A DNA stretch of 64,000 nt from Yoonia sp. GPGPB17 (GCF_037892195.1 NZ_JATACI010000002.1:2418001-2482000), one strand, 5' to 3'. Counted from the first letter of the stretch, positions 40,444-50,219 are shown. The notes: generated by a model not told the origin, from the letters alone. Made by a program: numbers and translations.

Positions 40444-41094
40444 TCAAACGTCCCCATAGTCAGCCAACCCTTTGCGGCCCACATCCGTCAAATCGTACAC
40501 GCCACGCGACACCCGAATGAACCAGCCATAGTGATCCGCCGCCATGATTTGTGTGGCCTGCGGCACTTCGGTCCATTCCTTGACCTTGGCCCCCTTTGAC
40601 GGCCCATGTACTGCCAAGAACCGCGCGCAGCGCAACGCATCCTGCCGGTAGCCCGTGATGATCCCATGCCGTGTGGCACCGCCATCGTTGGGGTCGCCCT
40701 GCAAGCGCTCAAAGGCCCGCAACAGACGGGTCTTTTTCTTCTGCGATTGCCGTGCAGCATAAGGCCCCGGGTCGGCCAGAACCTCTACATACCCATCACG
40801 CAACCGCACGGTCAGAACACCCAAGCCAGCGCGGCGGGCCAATTTCACATTCGCTTTCAGCGCCTTCGCTTTGCCGCCAGACGGCACGGCCAGATAGACA
40901 TGGTCGGTGGTCAAAAGCCGTTCCACCCCCTGATGAAACAGCGCCAGCGAAAACCCCAGTTTCAGCTCAACCACCACCAGATAGTCGCCGCGGCGCCCAA
41001 CGACATCGGCAGCGCCAACTTCGCCCTTCACCTCGTAGCCTTGCCTTTGCAGGTAGGCTTTGATCGGGGGGTATAAGTCAGCCTCACGTGGCAT
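40444..41094 (-). CDS. DUF2161 family PDDEXK-like protein
   Basis: A 216-residue protein starting at ATG 41094 with an AAGGAG site nine bases upstream. The motif GAADVVGRRGDYLVVVELKL (Asp ... Glu-x-Lys) is the PD-(D/E)XK nuclease core seen in this family. The middle (NVKLARRAGLGVLTVRLRDGYVEVLADP) and the C-terminal GVYDLTDVGRKGLADYGDV are also typical. Function is unproven; the fold suggests nucleic acid binding or cleavage. Its stop is 6 bases beyond the convergent TraB gene stop. Confidence 0.8.
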   Translation of the reverse strand: MPREADLYPPIKAYLQRQGYEVKGEVGAADVVGRRGDYLVVVELKLGFSLALFHQGVERLLTTDHVYLAVPSGGKAKALKANVKLARRAGLGVLTVRLRDGYVEVLADPGPYAARQSQKKKTRLLRAFERLQGDPNDGGATRHGIITGYRQDALRCARFLAVHGPSKGAKVKEWTEVPQATQIMAADHYGWFIRVSRGVYDLTDVGRKGLADYGDV

Positions 41095-41173
41095 CGAGTC
41101 TCCTTCGCGCGCAGCCAAATGGAAAAACCATGCCGTGACAAGCCCCGCCACCATCGGCAGCGGGGCCCGTTTG

Positions 41174-41353
41174 CTATCTGCCGCCCAAACGCCCGGGGAA
41201 CTTTGGTGGTCGGCGATCAAACCGCTTGTCGCGGTTTATGGCTGACGGCGTGCGGGGTGCACCCTTGGGGTCGGGTCGCGCGGCACGACGATTTTTGGTT
41301 GCAGGCATAGGGTTCAGACCCGGCTTGCGGGGTTTTGCTGTTTTGCGGGGCAT
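41174..41353 (-). CDS. Possible small highly basic protein
   Basis: A 59-residue frame from ATG 41353 (AGAGGTG site upstream) with MPRKTAKPRKPGLNPMPATK, then a Pro/Arg-rich tail. About a third of the residues are Lys or Arg, and there is almost no hydrophobic core, so it would be an intrinsically disordered, nucleic acid-like binding peptide if translated. It is the only coding candidate in the 540-base gap 41095-41635. No family recognised. Confidence 0.35.
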   Translation of the reverse strand: MPRKTAKPRKPGLNPMPATKNRRAARPDPKGAPRTPSAINRDKRFDRRPPKFPGRLGGR

Positions 41354-41635
41354 CTTGTGCACCTCTCGTCTGAAAGTGGTCATAGGACCAAACGGCCCGG
41401 CGGTGCGCCAAACGGCGTTACTGCGTCATGTCCATTGTCAGGGTGCTCCTCAAAGTGGATTACGTGGGATCAATGCGGGCGGTTTAAGCGTGCTTGTCCA
41501 TTGTCAGCGTCCTCCTTTTGAGTGCCCCGAATGTACATCACCGCCACCTGTCGGTCAAACAGACACCATGGGGTGACACTCAGAACGCACGCTTCTATAT
41601 ACGGGCCAAATCTGATCCCATTGAAAGTGACACCC

Positions 41636-42553
41636 ATGACAACGCTCGTATTTGGCCACAAATCCCCCGACACCGACAGCACCGGATCACCGCTGATCTG
41701 GGAATGGTTCCTGAACCATACCGGGATTGAGGCGAAGGCGGCCCTGCTGGGTGACCCGAACACCGAAGCGACATTTGTGACCAAGCGCTGGGGCTTTGAC
41801 CTGCCCGAGATCATTGCCGATGTTGAAGACGACCAATCCTGCGTCATCGTCGACACCAACAACCCCGCCGAACTGCCTGCCAACATCAACAACGCCGATG
41901 TGCTGGCGGTCATCGACCACCACAAGCTGGCGGGCGGGTTAGAGACAAAGAACCCGATCAACATCACCGTGCGCCCCTTGGCCTGCACCGCCACCATCAT
42001 GCATCAGATGATGGGCGAACACGCGGGGCATATGCCCGAAGGGATCAAAGGGCTAATGCTGTCATGCATCCTGTCCGACACGCTGGCCTTCCGCTCGCCC
42101 ACAACAACAGAGATAGACAAGGATTTGGCCGAAAACCTCGCCAAAGACCTTGGCGTCGACATCGAAGCCTACGCGAGTGAGATGTTTGAGGCGAAATCTG
42201 ATGTCTCGGCCTTCTCTGACGCCGAGTTGTTGCGCATGGACAGCAAGGAATACGAAGTCGACGGCAAGAAGTTCCGCGTCTCGGTGCTTGAGACCACAGC
42301 GCCGCAGATCGTGCTGGACCGCAAAGATGCGCTGATAAAAGAAATGCCCAAAGTCGCGAAGACCGACAAGGTAGATGAAGTTCTGCTCTTCGTGGTGGAC
42401 ATCATCAAGGAAGAAGCCACCATGCTGATCCCCAATGACATGGTCAAAACCGTCGCTGAGAAATCCTTTGATGCCACGGTCGAGGGCGACAGCGTTGTTC
42501 TGCCCGGCATCATGAGCCGGAAGAAACAGATCATCCCGGCACTGAAGGTCTGA
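41636..42553 (+). CDS. ppaC: Manganese-dependent inorganic pyrophosphatase (family II, DHH)
   Basis: A 305-residue family II PPase that hydrolyses pyrophosphate to phosphate, driving biosynthesis. The start is MTTLVFGHKSPDTDSTGSPL, where the GHKxPDxDS segment supplies metal ligands; the DHH motif appears as VIDHHKLAGG and VDTNNPAEL, and the C-terminal DHHA2 domain ends GIMSRKKQIIPAL with the RKKQ substrate-binding signature. Length and motifs are complete. Upstream bases (41522-41635) extend the frame but lack family similarity. Confidence 0.95.
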   Translation: MTTLVFGHKSPDTDSTGSPLIWEWFLNHTGIEAKAALLGDPNTEATFVTKRWGFDLPEIIADVEDDQSCVIVDTNNPAELPANINNADVLAVIDHHKLAGGLETKNPINITVRPLACTATIMHQMMGEHAGHMPEGIKGLMLSCILSDTLAFRSPTTTEIDKDLAENLAKDLGVDIEAYASEMFEAKSDVSAFSDAELLRMDSKEYEVDGKKFRVSVLETTAPQIVLDRKDALIKEMPKVAKTDKVDEVLLFVVDIIKEEATMLIPNDMVKTVAEKSFDATVEGDSVVLPGIMSRKKQIIPALKV

Positions 42554-42590
42554 TCACTGCACCCTGAACATCCGCTCAAAAGGCCGCCTT

Positions 42591-43465
42591 ATGACCCAGA
42601 TTATCGACCAATTCGCCGACATTTCAGGTCAGTATGACGCCGCTTTCGTGGACCTTTGGGGCTGTATGCACAACGGCGTAGCGGCCTTGCCAGAGGCCGT
42701 CACCGCCATGCAGAAATACCGCGCCGCAGGGGGTGTTGTCGTGCTTGTCACCAATTCCCCCGCCCATGGGACAGTGTGGCGCGTCAGATCAATGGGCTGG
42801 GTGTGCCGGATGATGCCTGGGATGCGATTGCGACCTCGGGCGACAGTGCGCGCGCGGCAATGTTTCGGGGGATTGTGGGTGAGAAGATTTGGTTCATGGG
42901 GGAAAGTCCGCGTGATGATGATTTCTTCAAGCCGCTGAAGATCATTGATGATCCGGCAAACATCCAAAAAGTACCCCTGGAGGAGGCTGAAGGCATTGTC
43001 TGCTGCGGTCCCTTTGATCCACTGGCCGATGTTAACATCAACCGGCCCGAGTTCCTCTACGCAAAGACCAAAGGGCTCAAGCTGCTTTGCGCCAACCCGG
43101 ATATCATTGTTGACCGGGGCGAGGTGCGTGAATGGTGCGCAGGCGCTTTGGCTGCACTTTATACCGAAATGGGTGGCGAGAGCCTCTATTTTGGCAAACC
43201 CCACCCGCCCATCTACGATCTCGCGCGCCGCAGGCTTGCGGCATTGCCCAATGCCCCATCCGATCCACGCATCATCGGGATAGGCGACGGGATAGGCACC
43301 GATATTCTGGGTGCCGTCCAAGAAGACATCGACGCGCTGTTTATTTCGGGTGGCTTGGCCGCTGCTGAGACCAAAACAGACCGTCAGCCCGACCCAGATG
43401 CGCTCAACGCCTATCTGCAAAGCGAACAGATGAGCGCCACCTACACAATCGGGCAACTACGCTAG
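42591..43465 (+). CDS. HAD-superfamily class IIA hydrolase (TIGR01459), frameshifted
   Basis: A sugar-phosphatase-like HAD hydrolase of about 291 residues. N-terminal motif I is DAAFVDLWGCMHNGV, and motif II (VLVTNSP) directly precedes the break. The rest continues in another frame with RPWDSVARQINGLGVPDDAWDAIATSGDSARAAMF and motif IV RIIGIGDGIGTDILGAVQEDIDALFISGG. The switch is within five C (42757-42761); with six C the sequence reads TNSPRPWDSVARQ. This is a typical homopolymer deletion, so the protein is probably intact in the cell. Follows ppaC by 37 bases on the same strand. Confidence 0.85.
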
Positions 43466-43555
43466 AGGAATCACTTGATTTTTCTGCATCCGCGAAGTAA
43501 TAAAATTTCAATATCACTGTATTAGTGGAATTTTTGTTGCTTTATGGAGCCGGAC

Positions 43556-43999
43556 ATGTTGGACAACGCACCCCGCGGGACGATCTGTATCGAAGATATC
43601 GAAATCGGCATGACCCGGTCGCTGCGCAAGGTGATTACGGATCGTGATATTGAGATGTTTGCCGATGTCTCGACGGATCGGAACCCCGTGCATCTGGATG
43701 AGGACTATGCGCAGGATACGATCTTTGGCGGGCGCATCGCGCATGGCATGCTGACAGCAGGATTGGTCAGCGCTGTGATTGGCGAACAACTGCCCGGGCA
43801 CGGTACGGTGTACCTGGGCCAAAGCCTGAAATTCCTCGCCCCTGTACGCCCCGGCGATATGGTTCTGGCAGAGGTCGAAGTGACCGAAATCGACCATTCC
43901 AAGCGCCGTGTGACCATGAACACACGCTGCCTCGTGAACGACAAGAAGGTGCTGGTTGGCGATGCGACCGTGCTCGCACCATCCCGGAAATTCGACTAG
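43556..43999 (+). CDS. MaoC-like (R)-specific enoyl-CoA hydratase
   Basis: A 147-residue single hot-dog-fold hydratase. The hydratase 2 motif is DVSTDRNPVHLDEDYAQDTIFGGRIAHGMLTAG with catalytic Asp and His. Start ATG 43556 follows a GGAG at 43547; the ATG at 43544 is also in frame and cannot be excluded. Such proteins supply (R)-3-hydroxyacyl-CoA for PHA synthesis or act in fatty acid or ethylmalonyl-CoA pathways. Stand-alone between the HAD gene and ribF. Confidence 0.88.
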   Translation: MLDNAPRGTICIEDIEIGMTRSLRKVITDRDIEMFADVSTDRNPVHLDEDYAQDTIFGGRIAHGMLTAGLVSAVIGEQLPGHGTVYLGQSLKFLAPVRPGDMVLAEVEVTEIDHSKRRVTMNTRCLVNDKKVLVGDATVLAPSRKFD

Positions 44000-44054
44000 C
44001 GCTTATCAAGCGTTCCGCTTTCTGCGCGAAGAAGCCTGCAAGGGCTGATAAGCG
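44000..44054 (+). repeat. Long inverted repeat between maoC-like gene and ribF
   Basis: CGCTTATCA at 44000-44008 pairs with TGATAAGCG at 44046-44054 around a 37-base spacer that contains a second short pair (AGCC/GGCT). It could act as a terminator for the upstream gene or as a structured leader for ribF. No FMN riboswitch consensus is visible. No T-run follows, so its role is uncertain. Confidence 0.35.
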
Positions 44055-44092
44055 ATGCTTGCACGGCCCTGCGCCGTCCGCTACGCAAAGCC

Positions 44093-45034
44093 ATGCATAT
44101 CATTCGTGACACCGTTTTCGTTGATCCATCCGACCGTGGCGCTGCCGCGGCGATTGGCAATTTCGATGGTGTGCATATCGGGCATCAGGCCGTCATTGAT
44201 CTGACACGCAAGGCGGCAAAGGACGCGAACGCGCCTTTGGGCATCATGACGTTTGAACCGCATCCGCGCAGCTATTTTTCCCGCGATCCCAAGCCGTTCC
44301 GCCTGATGAACGCCGAAGCACGCGCCAATCGTCTGGCCAAGCTTGGTGTCGAAAAGCTCTACGAAGTGCCCTTCAATGCCGCCCTCGCTGGGTTGACCCC
44401 CCGTGAGTTTGCGCAAACGATCATCCACGATCAACTGGGCCTCAAACATGTGGTCGTTGGCGCGGATTTTTGTTTTGGCAAAGGTCGCGCCGGAACCGTA
44501 AAAGACCTGCAGGCCTTCGGCGCAGAAATGGGTTTCGGCGTCACCATTGCCCCGATCGTCGCCATCGATACGGCCAATGTGTCGTCGACTGCGATCCGCC
44601 AGGCCCTGACCGACGGCAAGCCGCGTGACGCCGCTGCGATGCTGGGTCACTGGCACCGAATTGAGGGTGAGGTCATTCGTGGTGATCAACGCGGCCGTTA
44701 TCTTGGGTATCCAACCGCGAATATGTCCATCACAGGCCTGCATCCGCCCAAGTTTGGGGTTTATGCGGTGAAGATTGATGTGCTGGATGGGCCGCATACA
44801 GGAACATATGACGGCGCCGCGTCGATCGGTGTCCGCCCGATGTTTGGTGAGAATACCGCCAATTGCGAAACCTTCATCTTTGATTTCAAGGGCGACCTTT
44901 ACGGCACCACCCTTTCGGTCGCTTTGGTCGATTTTCTGCGCCCTGAACTAAAGTTTGACGGGCTTGACGCGCTGATCACGCAGATGGACGCCGACTGTGT
45001 CACCGCGCGACAGATTCTCGCCGATGTCCGCTGA
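44093..45034 (+). CDS. ribF: Bifunctional riboflavin kinase / FAD synthetase
   Basis: A 313-residue enzyme. The N-terminal FMN adenylyltransferase domain contains AIGNFDGVHIGHQAVI, GADFCFGKGRAGTVKDL and the nucleotide-binding ISSTAIR-like motif (SSTAIRQALTDG). The C-terminal riboflavin kinase domain is marked by GDQRGRYLGYPTANM and GAASIGVRPMFGENTANCETFIFDFKGDLYG. Length is normal. The stop overlaps the YcgN-like gene by 11 bases, indicating co-translation. Confidence 0.94.
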   Translation: MHIIRDTVFVDPSDRGAAAAIGNFDGVHIGHQAVIDLTRKAAKDANAPLGIMTFEPHPRSYFSRDPKPFRLMNAEARANRLAKLGVEKLYEVPFNAALAGLTPREFAQTIIHDQLGLKHVVVGADFCFGKGRAGTVKDLQAFGAEMGFGVTIAPIVAIDTANVSSTAIRQALTDGKPRDAAAMLGHWHRIEGEVIRGDQRGRYLGYPTANMSITGLHPPKFGVYAVKIDVLDGPHTGTYDGAASIGVRPMFGENTANCETFIFDFKGDLYGTTLSVALVDFLRPELKFDGLDALITQMDADCVTARQILADVR

Positions 45035-45491
45035 AATCCCCCGCGACGGCCTGGCCCCACGGTTTTGGGAAACCAAACCGATGGCGAAGCTGAGCCAACA
45101 GGAGTGGGAAGCGCTTTGTGATGGCTGTGGCAAATGCTGCCTGAACAAGCTGGAGGATGACGATGGCACGGTCGCCCTGACCCGCATCGCCTGTCGCCTG
45201 TTGGACGGTGAAAGCTGCCTGTGCAGCAACTACACCAACCGCCACCGCTACGTGCCCGAATGCATCGTGCTGACACCCAAAACCATCGCCGACAACCTGT
45301 ATTGGCTGCCCATGACCTGTGGCTATCGCTTGGTTTACGAAGGCCGTCCGCTCTACGATTGGCACCCGCTGATCTCGGGCGATCCGGCGTCGGTGCATGA
45401 CGCTGGCGTGTCGGTCAAAGGCATGACGATCCCCGAGATAAACGTCGATGAAGATGACTGGGACGACCATATCATCGAGGAGCCACTTTAG
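45024..45491 (+). CDS. YcgN-family cysteine cluster protein (UPF0260)
   Basis: A 155-residue protein; ATG 45024 (MSAEIPRDGLAPRFWETKPM) matches the family and overlaps the ribF stop. The CDGCGKCCLNKLEDDDGTVALTRIACRLLD segment holds a Cys cluster (CxxCxxCC) expected to bind an Fe-S or zinc centre, and CGYRLVYEGRPLYDWHPLISGDPASVHDAGVSVKG is the conserved C-terminal block. The role is unknown; the family is widespread in proteobacteria. The next gene starts directly after the stop. Confidence 0.85.
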   Translation: MSAEIPRDGLAPRFWETKPMAKLSQQEWEALCDGCGKCCLNKLEDDDGTVALTRIACRLLDGESCLCSNYTNRHRYVPECIVLTPKTIADNLYWLPMTCGYRLVYEGRPLYDWHPLISGDPASVHDAGVSVKGMTIPEINVDEDDWDDHIIEEPL

Positions 45492-46538
45492 ATGTATTTT
45501 GCTTCAGACAATGCGGGCCCGGCCCATCCAAAAGTGATGGAAGCGCTGATGACTGCCAATCAGGGCTATGCCATGGGCTATGGCGCCGATCCGATCATGG
45601 ATGACGTGCGTGCGCAGCTGCGCGAGGTTTTTGAAGCACCAGAGGCCGCCGTTTACCTGATCATCAATGGCACCGCTGCCAATTCGGTGCTGTTGGCGGC
45701 GATGACGAAGCCCTGGGAAACCATCTTCTGTACCGATTGCGCGCATATCCATGAGGACGAATGCAACGCGCCCGAGTTCTTTACCGGGGCCAAGCTGACT
45801 TTGGTGCCATCAGTAGATGGCAAAATGACGCCAGAAGGCTTGCGCCAGAAAATCCTTGGGGAAGAAAACCGTGGCGTGCATGGCCCCCAAAGAGGCCCGT
45901 TGTCGATCACACAGGTAACCGAAAAAGGGACAGTCTATACGCTTGACGAAATCCGCGCGCTGACCGCCACCGCGCAGGAGTTTGACATGCAAACCCATCT
46001 GGATGGGGCGCGTTTTGCCAATGCGTTGACGGCGCTTGATTGCACACCGGCTGAGATGACGTGGAAAGCGGGCGTCGATACGGTCAGCTTTGGCGGCACC
46101 AAGAACGGAGCGCTCGGCGTTGAAGCCTGCGTGATCTTCAACCCAGAGATCGCTTGGGAATTCGAGTTGCGGCGCAAGAGGGGCGGGCATTTGTTGTCCA
46201 AGCACCGCTACTTGTCTGCCCAGATGCAGGCCTATCTGGCTGACGGGCTGTGGCTGGATATGGCGCGGTCAGCGAACGCGCGCTGCACGCAACTGGCTGA
46301 GGGGCTGCGCAAGCACAACACCGTCACGATGCTGTTTGAACCGCAAGCCAATATGATCTTTTTCGAGATGCAGCGTCGCGAGCATAAGCGTATGCTGGAT
46401 GCTGGTGCCGTCTACTACGTGATGAATGGCGACCATGAGGTTGGTAATCCAGACGAACCGCTGATTGGGCGGCTCGTTTGCGATTGGTCGATGACTGAGG
46501 AAGGTGTCAGCCAGTTTCTTGATCTGCTGCACGGATAA
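45492..46538 (+). CDS. ltaE: Low-specificity L-threonine aldolase
   Basis: A 348-residue PLP enzyme that splits L-threonine or L-allo-threonine to glycine and acetaldehyde. The start MYFASDNAGPAHPKVMEAL matches the family. The HEDECNAPEFFTGAKL, THLDGARFANAL (Asp) and TVSFGGTKNGALGVEAC (Schiff-base Lys) motifs are all seen, and the C-terminal RLVCDWSMTEEGVSQFLDLL is complete. ATG follows the previous stop with no gap, and the end overlaps the convergent alpha/beta hydrolase gene by about 32 bases. Confidence 0.93.
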   Translation: MYFASDNAGPAHPKVMEALMTANQGYAMGYGADPIMDDVRAQLREVFEAPEAAVYLIINGTAANSVLLAAMTKPWETIFCTDCAHIHEDECNAPEFFTGAKLTLVPSVDGKMTPEGLRQKILGEENRGVHGPQRGPLSITQVTEKGTVYTLDEIRALTATAQEFDMQTHLDGARFANALTALDCTPAEMTWKAGVDTVSFGGTKNGALGVEACVIFNPEIAWEFELRRKRGGHLLSKHRYLSAQMQAYLADGLWLDMARSANARCTQLAEGLRKHNTVTMLFEPQANMIFFEMQRREHKRMLDAGAVYYVMNGDHEVGNPDEPLIGRLVCDWSMTEEGVSQFLDLLHG

Positions 46539-47292
46539 TCGCGGCGACGTCTTCGGCATGCGTGATTGGCACCATATGGGCAGCACCCGCAATCTCGTGA
46601 TCGGTTGCCATTGGCAGACGCGCCAACAGCGTATCATGGATGGCCCTGATCACGGGTTGGGTATCTGTGCCCCGGATCAAGGTCACAGAGGCATTTACCG
46701 TACCGAGGCGCTCCGCTGATGTGATCCCGGCTGCGTCTTCCTCAATCGGGGCGGCCCCTGCCACGATCAAATGAATGCGGCGGGTCAGTTTGTCTTGCAA
46801 ACGCGCTGGGGTATCTGCCCAAGCGGCGGCACCCCAGAGATCATTAAAGACCGCCGCCGCCCGCGCCTCATCCCCTGCCAGCATTGCACTAACGAAGGGG
46901 CGGAAGTCCTTGGCGTGCTGGGCGTGTTCCGGCGTGCTTTTGGCTGCTGCAAAGTAGACCGGTTCGATCAGGGTCAAACGGCTGACCAGATCTGGACGTT
47001 CAACAGCCAGACGCAAGGCGGCGGTAGCTCCAAAGGAATGCCCGATCAAATGGGTTGGTCCATCACAGCAGGCAGCCGCAGCATCCATCACAAGTGTCTG
47101 ATAATCAGGCTTGCCGTCCCAGTCATCACTGCGGCCATGCCCGGGCAGGTCGATCAGCGTGACCTGCCCGTCAACAGCATTTGCCAAAGGCAGCAATGGC
47201 GTGTGACTGGACAAGGCACAATGGATCATCACGGTGGGCGCACCATCGCCCATCGTGACAGCATGGACATAATGCCCTGAAACGTCAGGCAT
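46507..47292 (-). CDS. Alpha/beta hydrolase
   Basis: A 261-residue alpha/beta-hydrolase-fold enzyme. The oxyanion region is MIHCALSSHTPLLPLA, the DLPGHGRSDDW segment is conserved, the nucleophile elbow is LIGHSFGATAALRLA, and the catalytic His is near the C terminus in GAAHMVPITHAEDV. Substrate unknown. The start (47290-47292) overlaps the stop of the following DsbA-like gene by one base, so they form one operon. Confidence 0.87.
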   Translation of the reverse strand: MPDVSGHYVHAVTMGDGAPTVMIHCALSSHTPLLPLANAVDGQVTLIDLPGHGRSDDWDGKPDYQTLVMDAAAACCDGPTHLIGHSFGATAALRLAVERPDLVSRLTLIEPVYFAAAKSTPEHAQHAKDFRPFVSAMLAGDEARAAAVFNDLWGAAAWADTPARLQDKLTRRIHLIVAGAAPIEEDAAGITSAERLGTVNASVTLIRGTDTQPVIRAIHDTLLARLPMATDHEIAGAAHMVPITHAEDVAAIIRAADQETG

Positions 47293-47888
47293 TAGATTTT
47301 GCCAGACAAATACGCATCCAGATCGACGATCCGGTCTTCACCCCAAAAGCGCTCATTCGTGTCGGTGATGAAGAAGGGCGCACCAAACGCACCCGCACTG
47401 ACCGCGTCTTCAAGGTTTTTGGCAAAGGTATCGGCCGCCGTCAGCATATCCTTGTCGGCCAACGCCGGATCGAGACCGCATTTTTCCAAACAATCGCGCA
47501 CAACCTCGTCCTGGCTAATGTCACGTTCTTCCGCCCAGCAGGCCGCCCCAAATGCCGTTACGAGTTCGGCCACATCCGCACCCGCATTCTGCGCCGCGAT
47601 AATCGCATAGGCCGAAGGCGCGCCGTTCGTCGGCCAGAACATCGGCTTCAGGTTCAGTGATTTGCCCAACAGCTTGGACCGGCGCGCCATATCCTGCAGG
47701 CGGTATTCCTGCCGGTTGGGGTGGCGGTCTTTGGGTGGCACACCGCCCGTCCGACCAAACAGCCCCATGATATCCAGCGGTTTGTACGTGATCGTGGCCC
47801 CATGTTTTTTCGCAATTTCTGCCGGTCGCGTCCCGCTGAGGTATGTAAACGGTGAAAGGGTAGCGAAGTAATAGTCGATATGGGGCAT
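47292..47888 (-). CDS. 2-hydroxychromene-2-carboxylate isomerase / DsbA-like thioredoxin-fold protein
   Basis: A 198-residue protein starting [19 protein letters not shown], in which the S-P-(F/Y)-T/S-Y segment replaces the CxxC of thioredoxins, as in HCCA isomerase and GST-kappa enzymes. The C-terminal [26 protein letters not shown] block is the typical cis-Pro region of this family. Glutathione-dependent isomerisation of aromatic acids is known for close relatives, but the true substrate is not readable. ATG 47888 is supported by the family start. Divergent from prs. Confidence 0.87.
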   Translation of the reverse strand: MPHIDYYFATLSPFTYLSGTRPAEIAKKHGATITYKPLDIMGLFGRTGGVPPKDRHPNRQEYRLQDMARRSKLLGKSLNLKPMFWPTNGAPSAYAIIAAQNAGADVAELVTAFGAACWAEERDISQDEVVRDCLEKCGLDPALADKDMLTAADTFAKNLEDAVSAGAFGAPFFITDTNERFWGEDRIVDLDAYLSGKI

Positions 47889-48006
47889 TTTGCGGCTCCT
47901 TGGGCAGCTGAATTCTTTGCGGAACGGTAAGCTTGTGCTAGGCGGTGTCAACGCCACGATTCTGTTACATCGGTGTAGCAGCCCTTCTGCCAAAGGACCC
48001 CTTCCA

Positions 48007-49027
48007 ATGCCCACAATGATCGAGCCCAAGCTGATTGCAGGAAACGCCAATCAGCCTCTCGCCACATCCATCGCGCGTCGCATGTCGATGCACCGGGGCA
48101 TGGAGGTCGGACTATGTGATGCGCGGGTCGAACGGTTTAATGATGGTGAGATCTTTGTTGAGGTGTTCGAGAACGTGCGCGGCGAGGATATGTTCATCGT
48201 CCAGCCAACCTCGAACCCCGCCAACGACAATCTGATGGAACTGCTGATTATCGCCGACGCGCTACGCCGCTCATCTGCGGCCCGGATCACCGCGGTAATC
48301 CCCTACTTCGGATATGCCCGCCAGGATCGTCGATCAAAGGCGCGCACCCCGATCACGGCCAAGCTGGTGTCGAATATGATCGTAGAAGCTGGCATAGAAC
48401 GCGTTTTGACCCTGGATTTGCACGCAACGCAAATTCAGGGTTTTTTCGATATTCCCGTGGATAACCTCTATGCTTCGCCGATCTACGCGCTGGATGCGAT
48501 GCATAACTTCCGGGGCAAGATGGGTGATGTTATGGTCGTCTCTCCTGACGTCGGCGGCGTGGCCCGCGCCCGTGATCTGGCACAGCGGATCGGAGCACCG
48601 CTGTCGATCGTCGACAAACGCCGCGGCAAGCCGGGTGAGGTTGCTGAAATGACCGTGATTGGCGACGTGAAAGGCAAAGTCTGTGTGATCGTGGATGACA
48701 TCGTCGATACGGCTAAGCACGCTTTGCAAAGCCGCCGAGGTGCTGATGGAAAACGGCGCAAAGGAAGTGCATTCTTATATCACACACGGTGTGCTGTCCG
48801 GCCCCGCGGTGGATCGCGTCTCCAAATCCGTCATGAAAAGCCTTGTGATCACCGATACGATTCAAGCGTCCGAGGCTGTAAAAAACTGCAAGAATATCCG
48901 CATTGTGCCAACCGCACCGATGTTTGCGCAGGCAATCCTGAACACCTGGAATGGCACATCGGTTTCATCGCTGTTTGATCACAAGACGCTGGGGCCAATC
49001 TACGAAGGGCTCTATGCGGCAGAGTAA
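48007..49027 (+). CDS. prs: Ribose-phosphate pyrophosphokinase, frameshifted
   Basis: PRPP synthetase, essential for nucleotide, His and Trp synthesis. Conserved segments are [47 protein letters not shown], the PRPP-binding [12 protein letters not shown] and, after the break, [29 protein letters not shown]. The switch lies at GCTAAGCACG (48713-48721), where family members have a Gly-Thr or Ser-Thr; removing one A restores frame. Start ATG 48007 follows an AAAGGA; an ATG nine bases later is also possible. Because it is essential, a sequencing insertion is likely. Confidence 0.88.
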
Positions 49028-49030
49028 ACG

Positions 49031-49381
49031 CTAGTAAAGCTCCCAACCATCATCATGTGAAAGCTCGCCAAACGACGTCCAGGCGACGCGTACTCGCGCA
49101 ACCTGGGTATCTGACCACGTACGAAAGACGATGGTGAAACCCGCCTCGGTGATGCCCTCAGCCTGCACATCGGCGCGGATGTTTGTGTTGTTTGAGATAT
49201 CCCACATCGACATCGATACCTGCACATGCGGTGGCGTGGCGTAGGCTTGCGCAAAACTGACGGCGGCGCGTGATTGACGCGGCCCGTCACCACGCCACAT
49301 CTGGCCGTCATCTTCAAAATCAGAAAAGAGCACCACATCACCGTGGTCTATACCTACCGTGCCACTCTGAAACCGACGCAT
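49031..49381 (-). CDS. H-type lectin domain protein
   Basis: A 116-residue protein containing a nearly complete H-type (discoidin I/HPA-like) lectin domain: PPHVQVSMSMWDISNNTNIRADVQAEGITEAGFTIVFRTWSDTQVARVRVAWTSFGEL includes the W-D and TWSDT motifs of the family, where aromatic residues bind GalNAc. No signal peptide is evident, so it could be cytoplasmic, or the export route is unusual. Bacterial copies sit near phage or surface genes. ATG 49381 (MRRFQSGTVG) is the family-like start. Confidence 0.8.
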   Translation of the reverse strand: MRRFQSGTVGIDHGDVVLFSDFEDDGQMWRGDGPRQSRAAVSFAQAYATPPHVQVSMSMWDISNNTNIRADVQAEGITEAGFTIVFRTWSDTQVARVRVAWTSFGELSHDDGWELY

Positions 49382-49479
49382 GACCACCCCAATGCTCTCT
49401 TAACTCATAATAACACTTGGTTAATGAATCACTGATAGCTCAACCTTAACGATTTTTAAACGTCAGGTGAGTTGTTGCT

Positions 49480-50219
49480 GTGAAACATCCATATATTCGA
49501 TCTTTAGTAGTGTATGCGCTGGTCTTGGTGCTTTCGGCTTGCGGGGGCGGCGGGGGCGCGACCGATGATGGCGGAGGAGGAGGCAACGGTGGCGGTAGTG
49601 GCGGCGGAGGCAACGGCGGCGGTGGGAATGGTGGCGGCACCCCGACCAGCCCGTTTACCCAGCCGTCCGAGGCACAGGCACTTTACTTTGTTACTGAAAT
49701 GCCAGGGGCGTTCACTGCGGTGAAAGACGTCTACAACACTGGTGGTTTCACTCCTTTTGCAGATCTGCGGCGGCAACCACTGTGAACTATGAAGGCTTTA
49801 TAGAGCTGGCCTTTACCAGTACGCCCAATGCCAACATCACCAGTCAGGCAGAGATGTACGTCGACATGCAGACAGGTGCCACCAGCGGCAGTGCCTCAGA
49901 ATTCATGGGGTGGGTCGCTAACCCCGAAACCGGGCTGGAGGAACTGGCGCTTTATGAAGGTGACGTGATGATGTCAGGCGGGAACATCTTTGCTGGCGGC
50001 ATTGGCCAGACACAGTACAATATGCAGATCAACGGCGCGCTTGATAACGGCGAACAAGCCTTCACCGTGGATGGGCAACTGAATGGGTTTATCTACGGGC
50101 CCAATACGGATGGCGTCTTTGTCACGGGCAGCGACTTTGGAACAAATAGCAATCTGGACTTCTCCGCTGATGGGCAACCTGTGTTTGGCACCGCAGCGAT
50201 ATGGGCTGTGAAGGATTAA
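49480..50219 (+). CDS. Gly-rich lipoprotein with TbpB-like C-terminal beta domain, frameshifted
   Basis: A lipoprotein: MKHPYIRSLVVYALVLVLSAC is a signal II peptide with lipobox LSAC, followed by a Gly/Asn/Ser-rich linker (about 30 residues of GGGGN type) and a ~180-residue beta-rich region. The first frame ends at 49785; base 49767 area (ATCTGCGG) needs one extra G to join FADL to AAATTVNYEGFIELAF. The C-terminal GGIGQTQYNMQINGAL and GNLDFSADGQPVFGTAAIWAVKD-like pattern resembles the small barrel of transferrin-binding-protein-like lipoproteins. Ligand and surface location are not established. Confidence 0.7.

Noticed and set aside
44000..44092. FMN riboswitch before ribF
   Set aside because: The RFN consensus segments are not present; only an inverted repeat is seen, and ribF is not a typical FMN-riboswitch target here.
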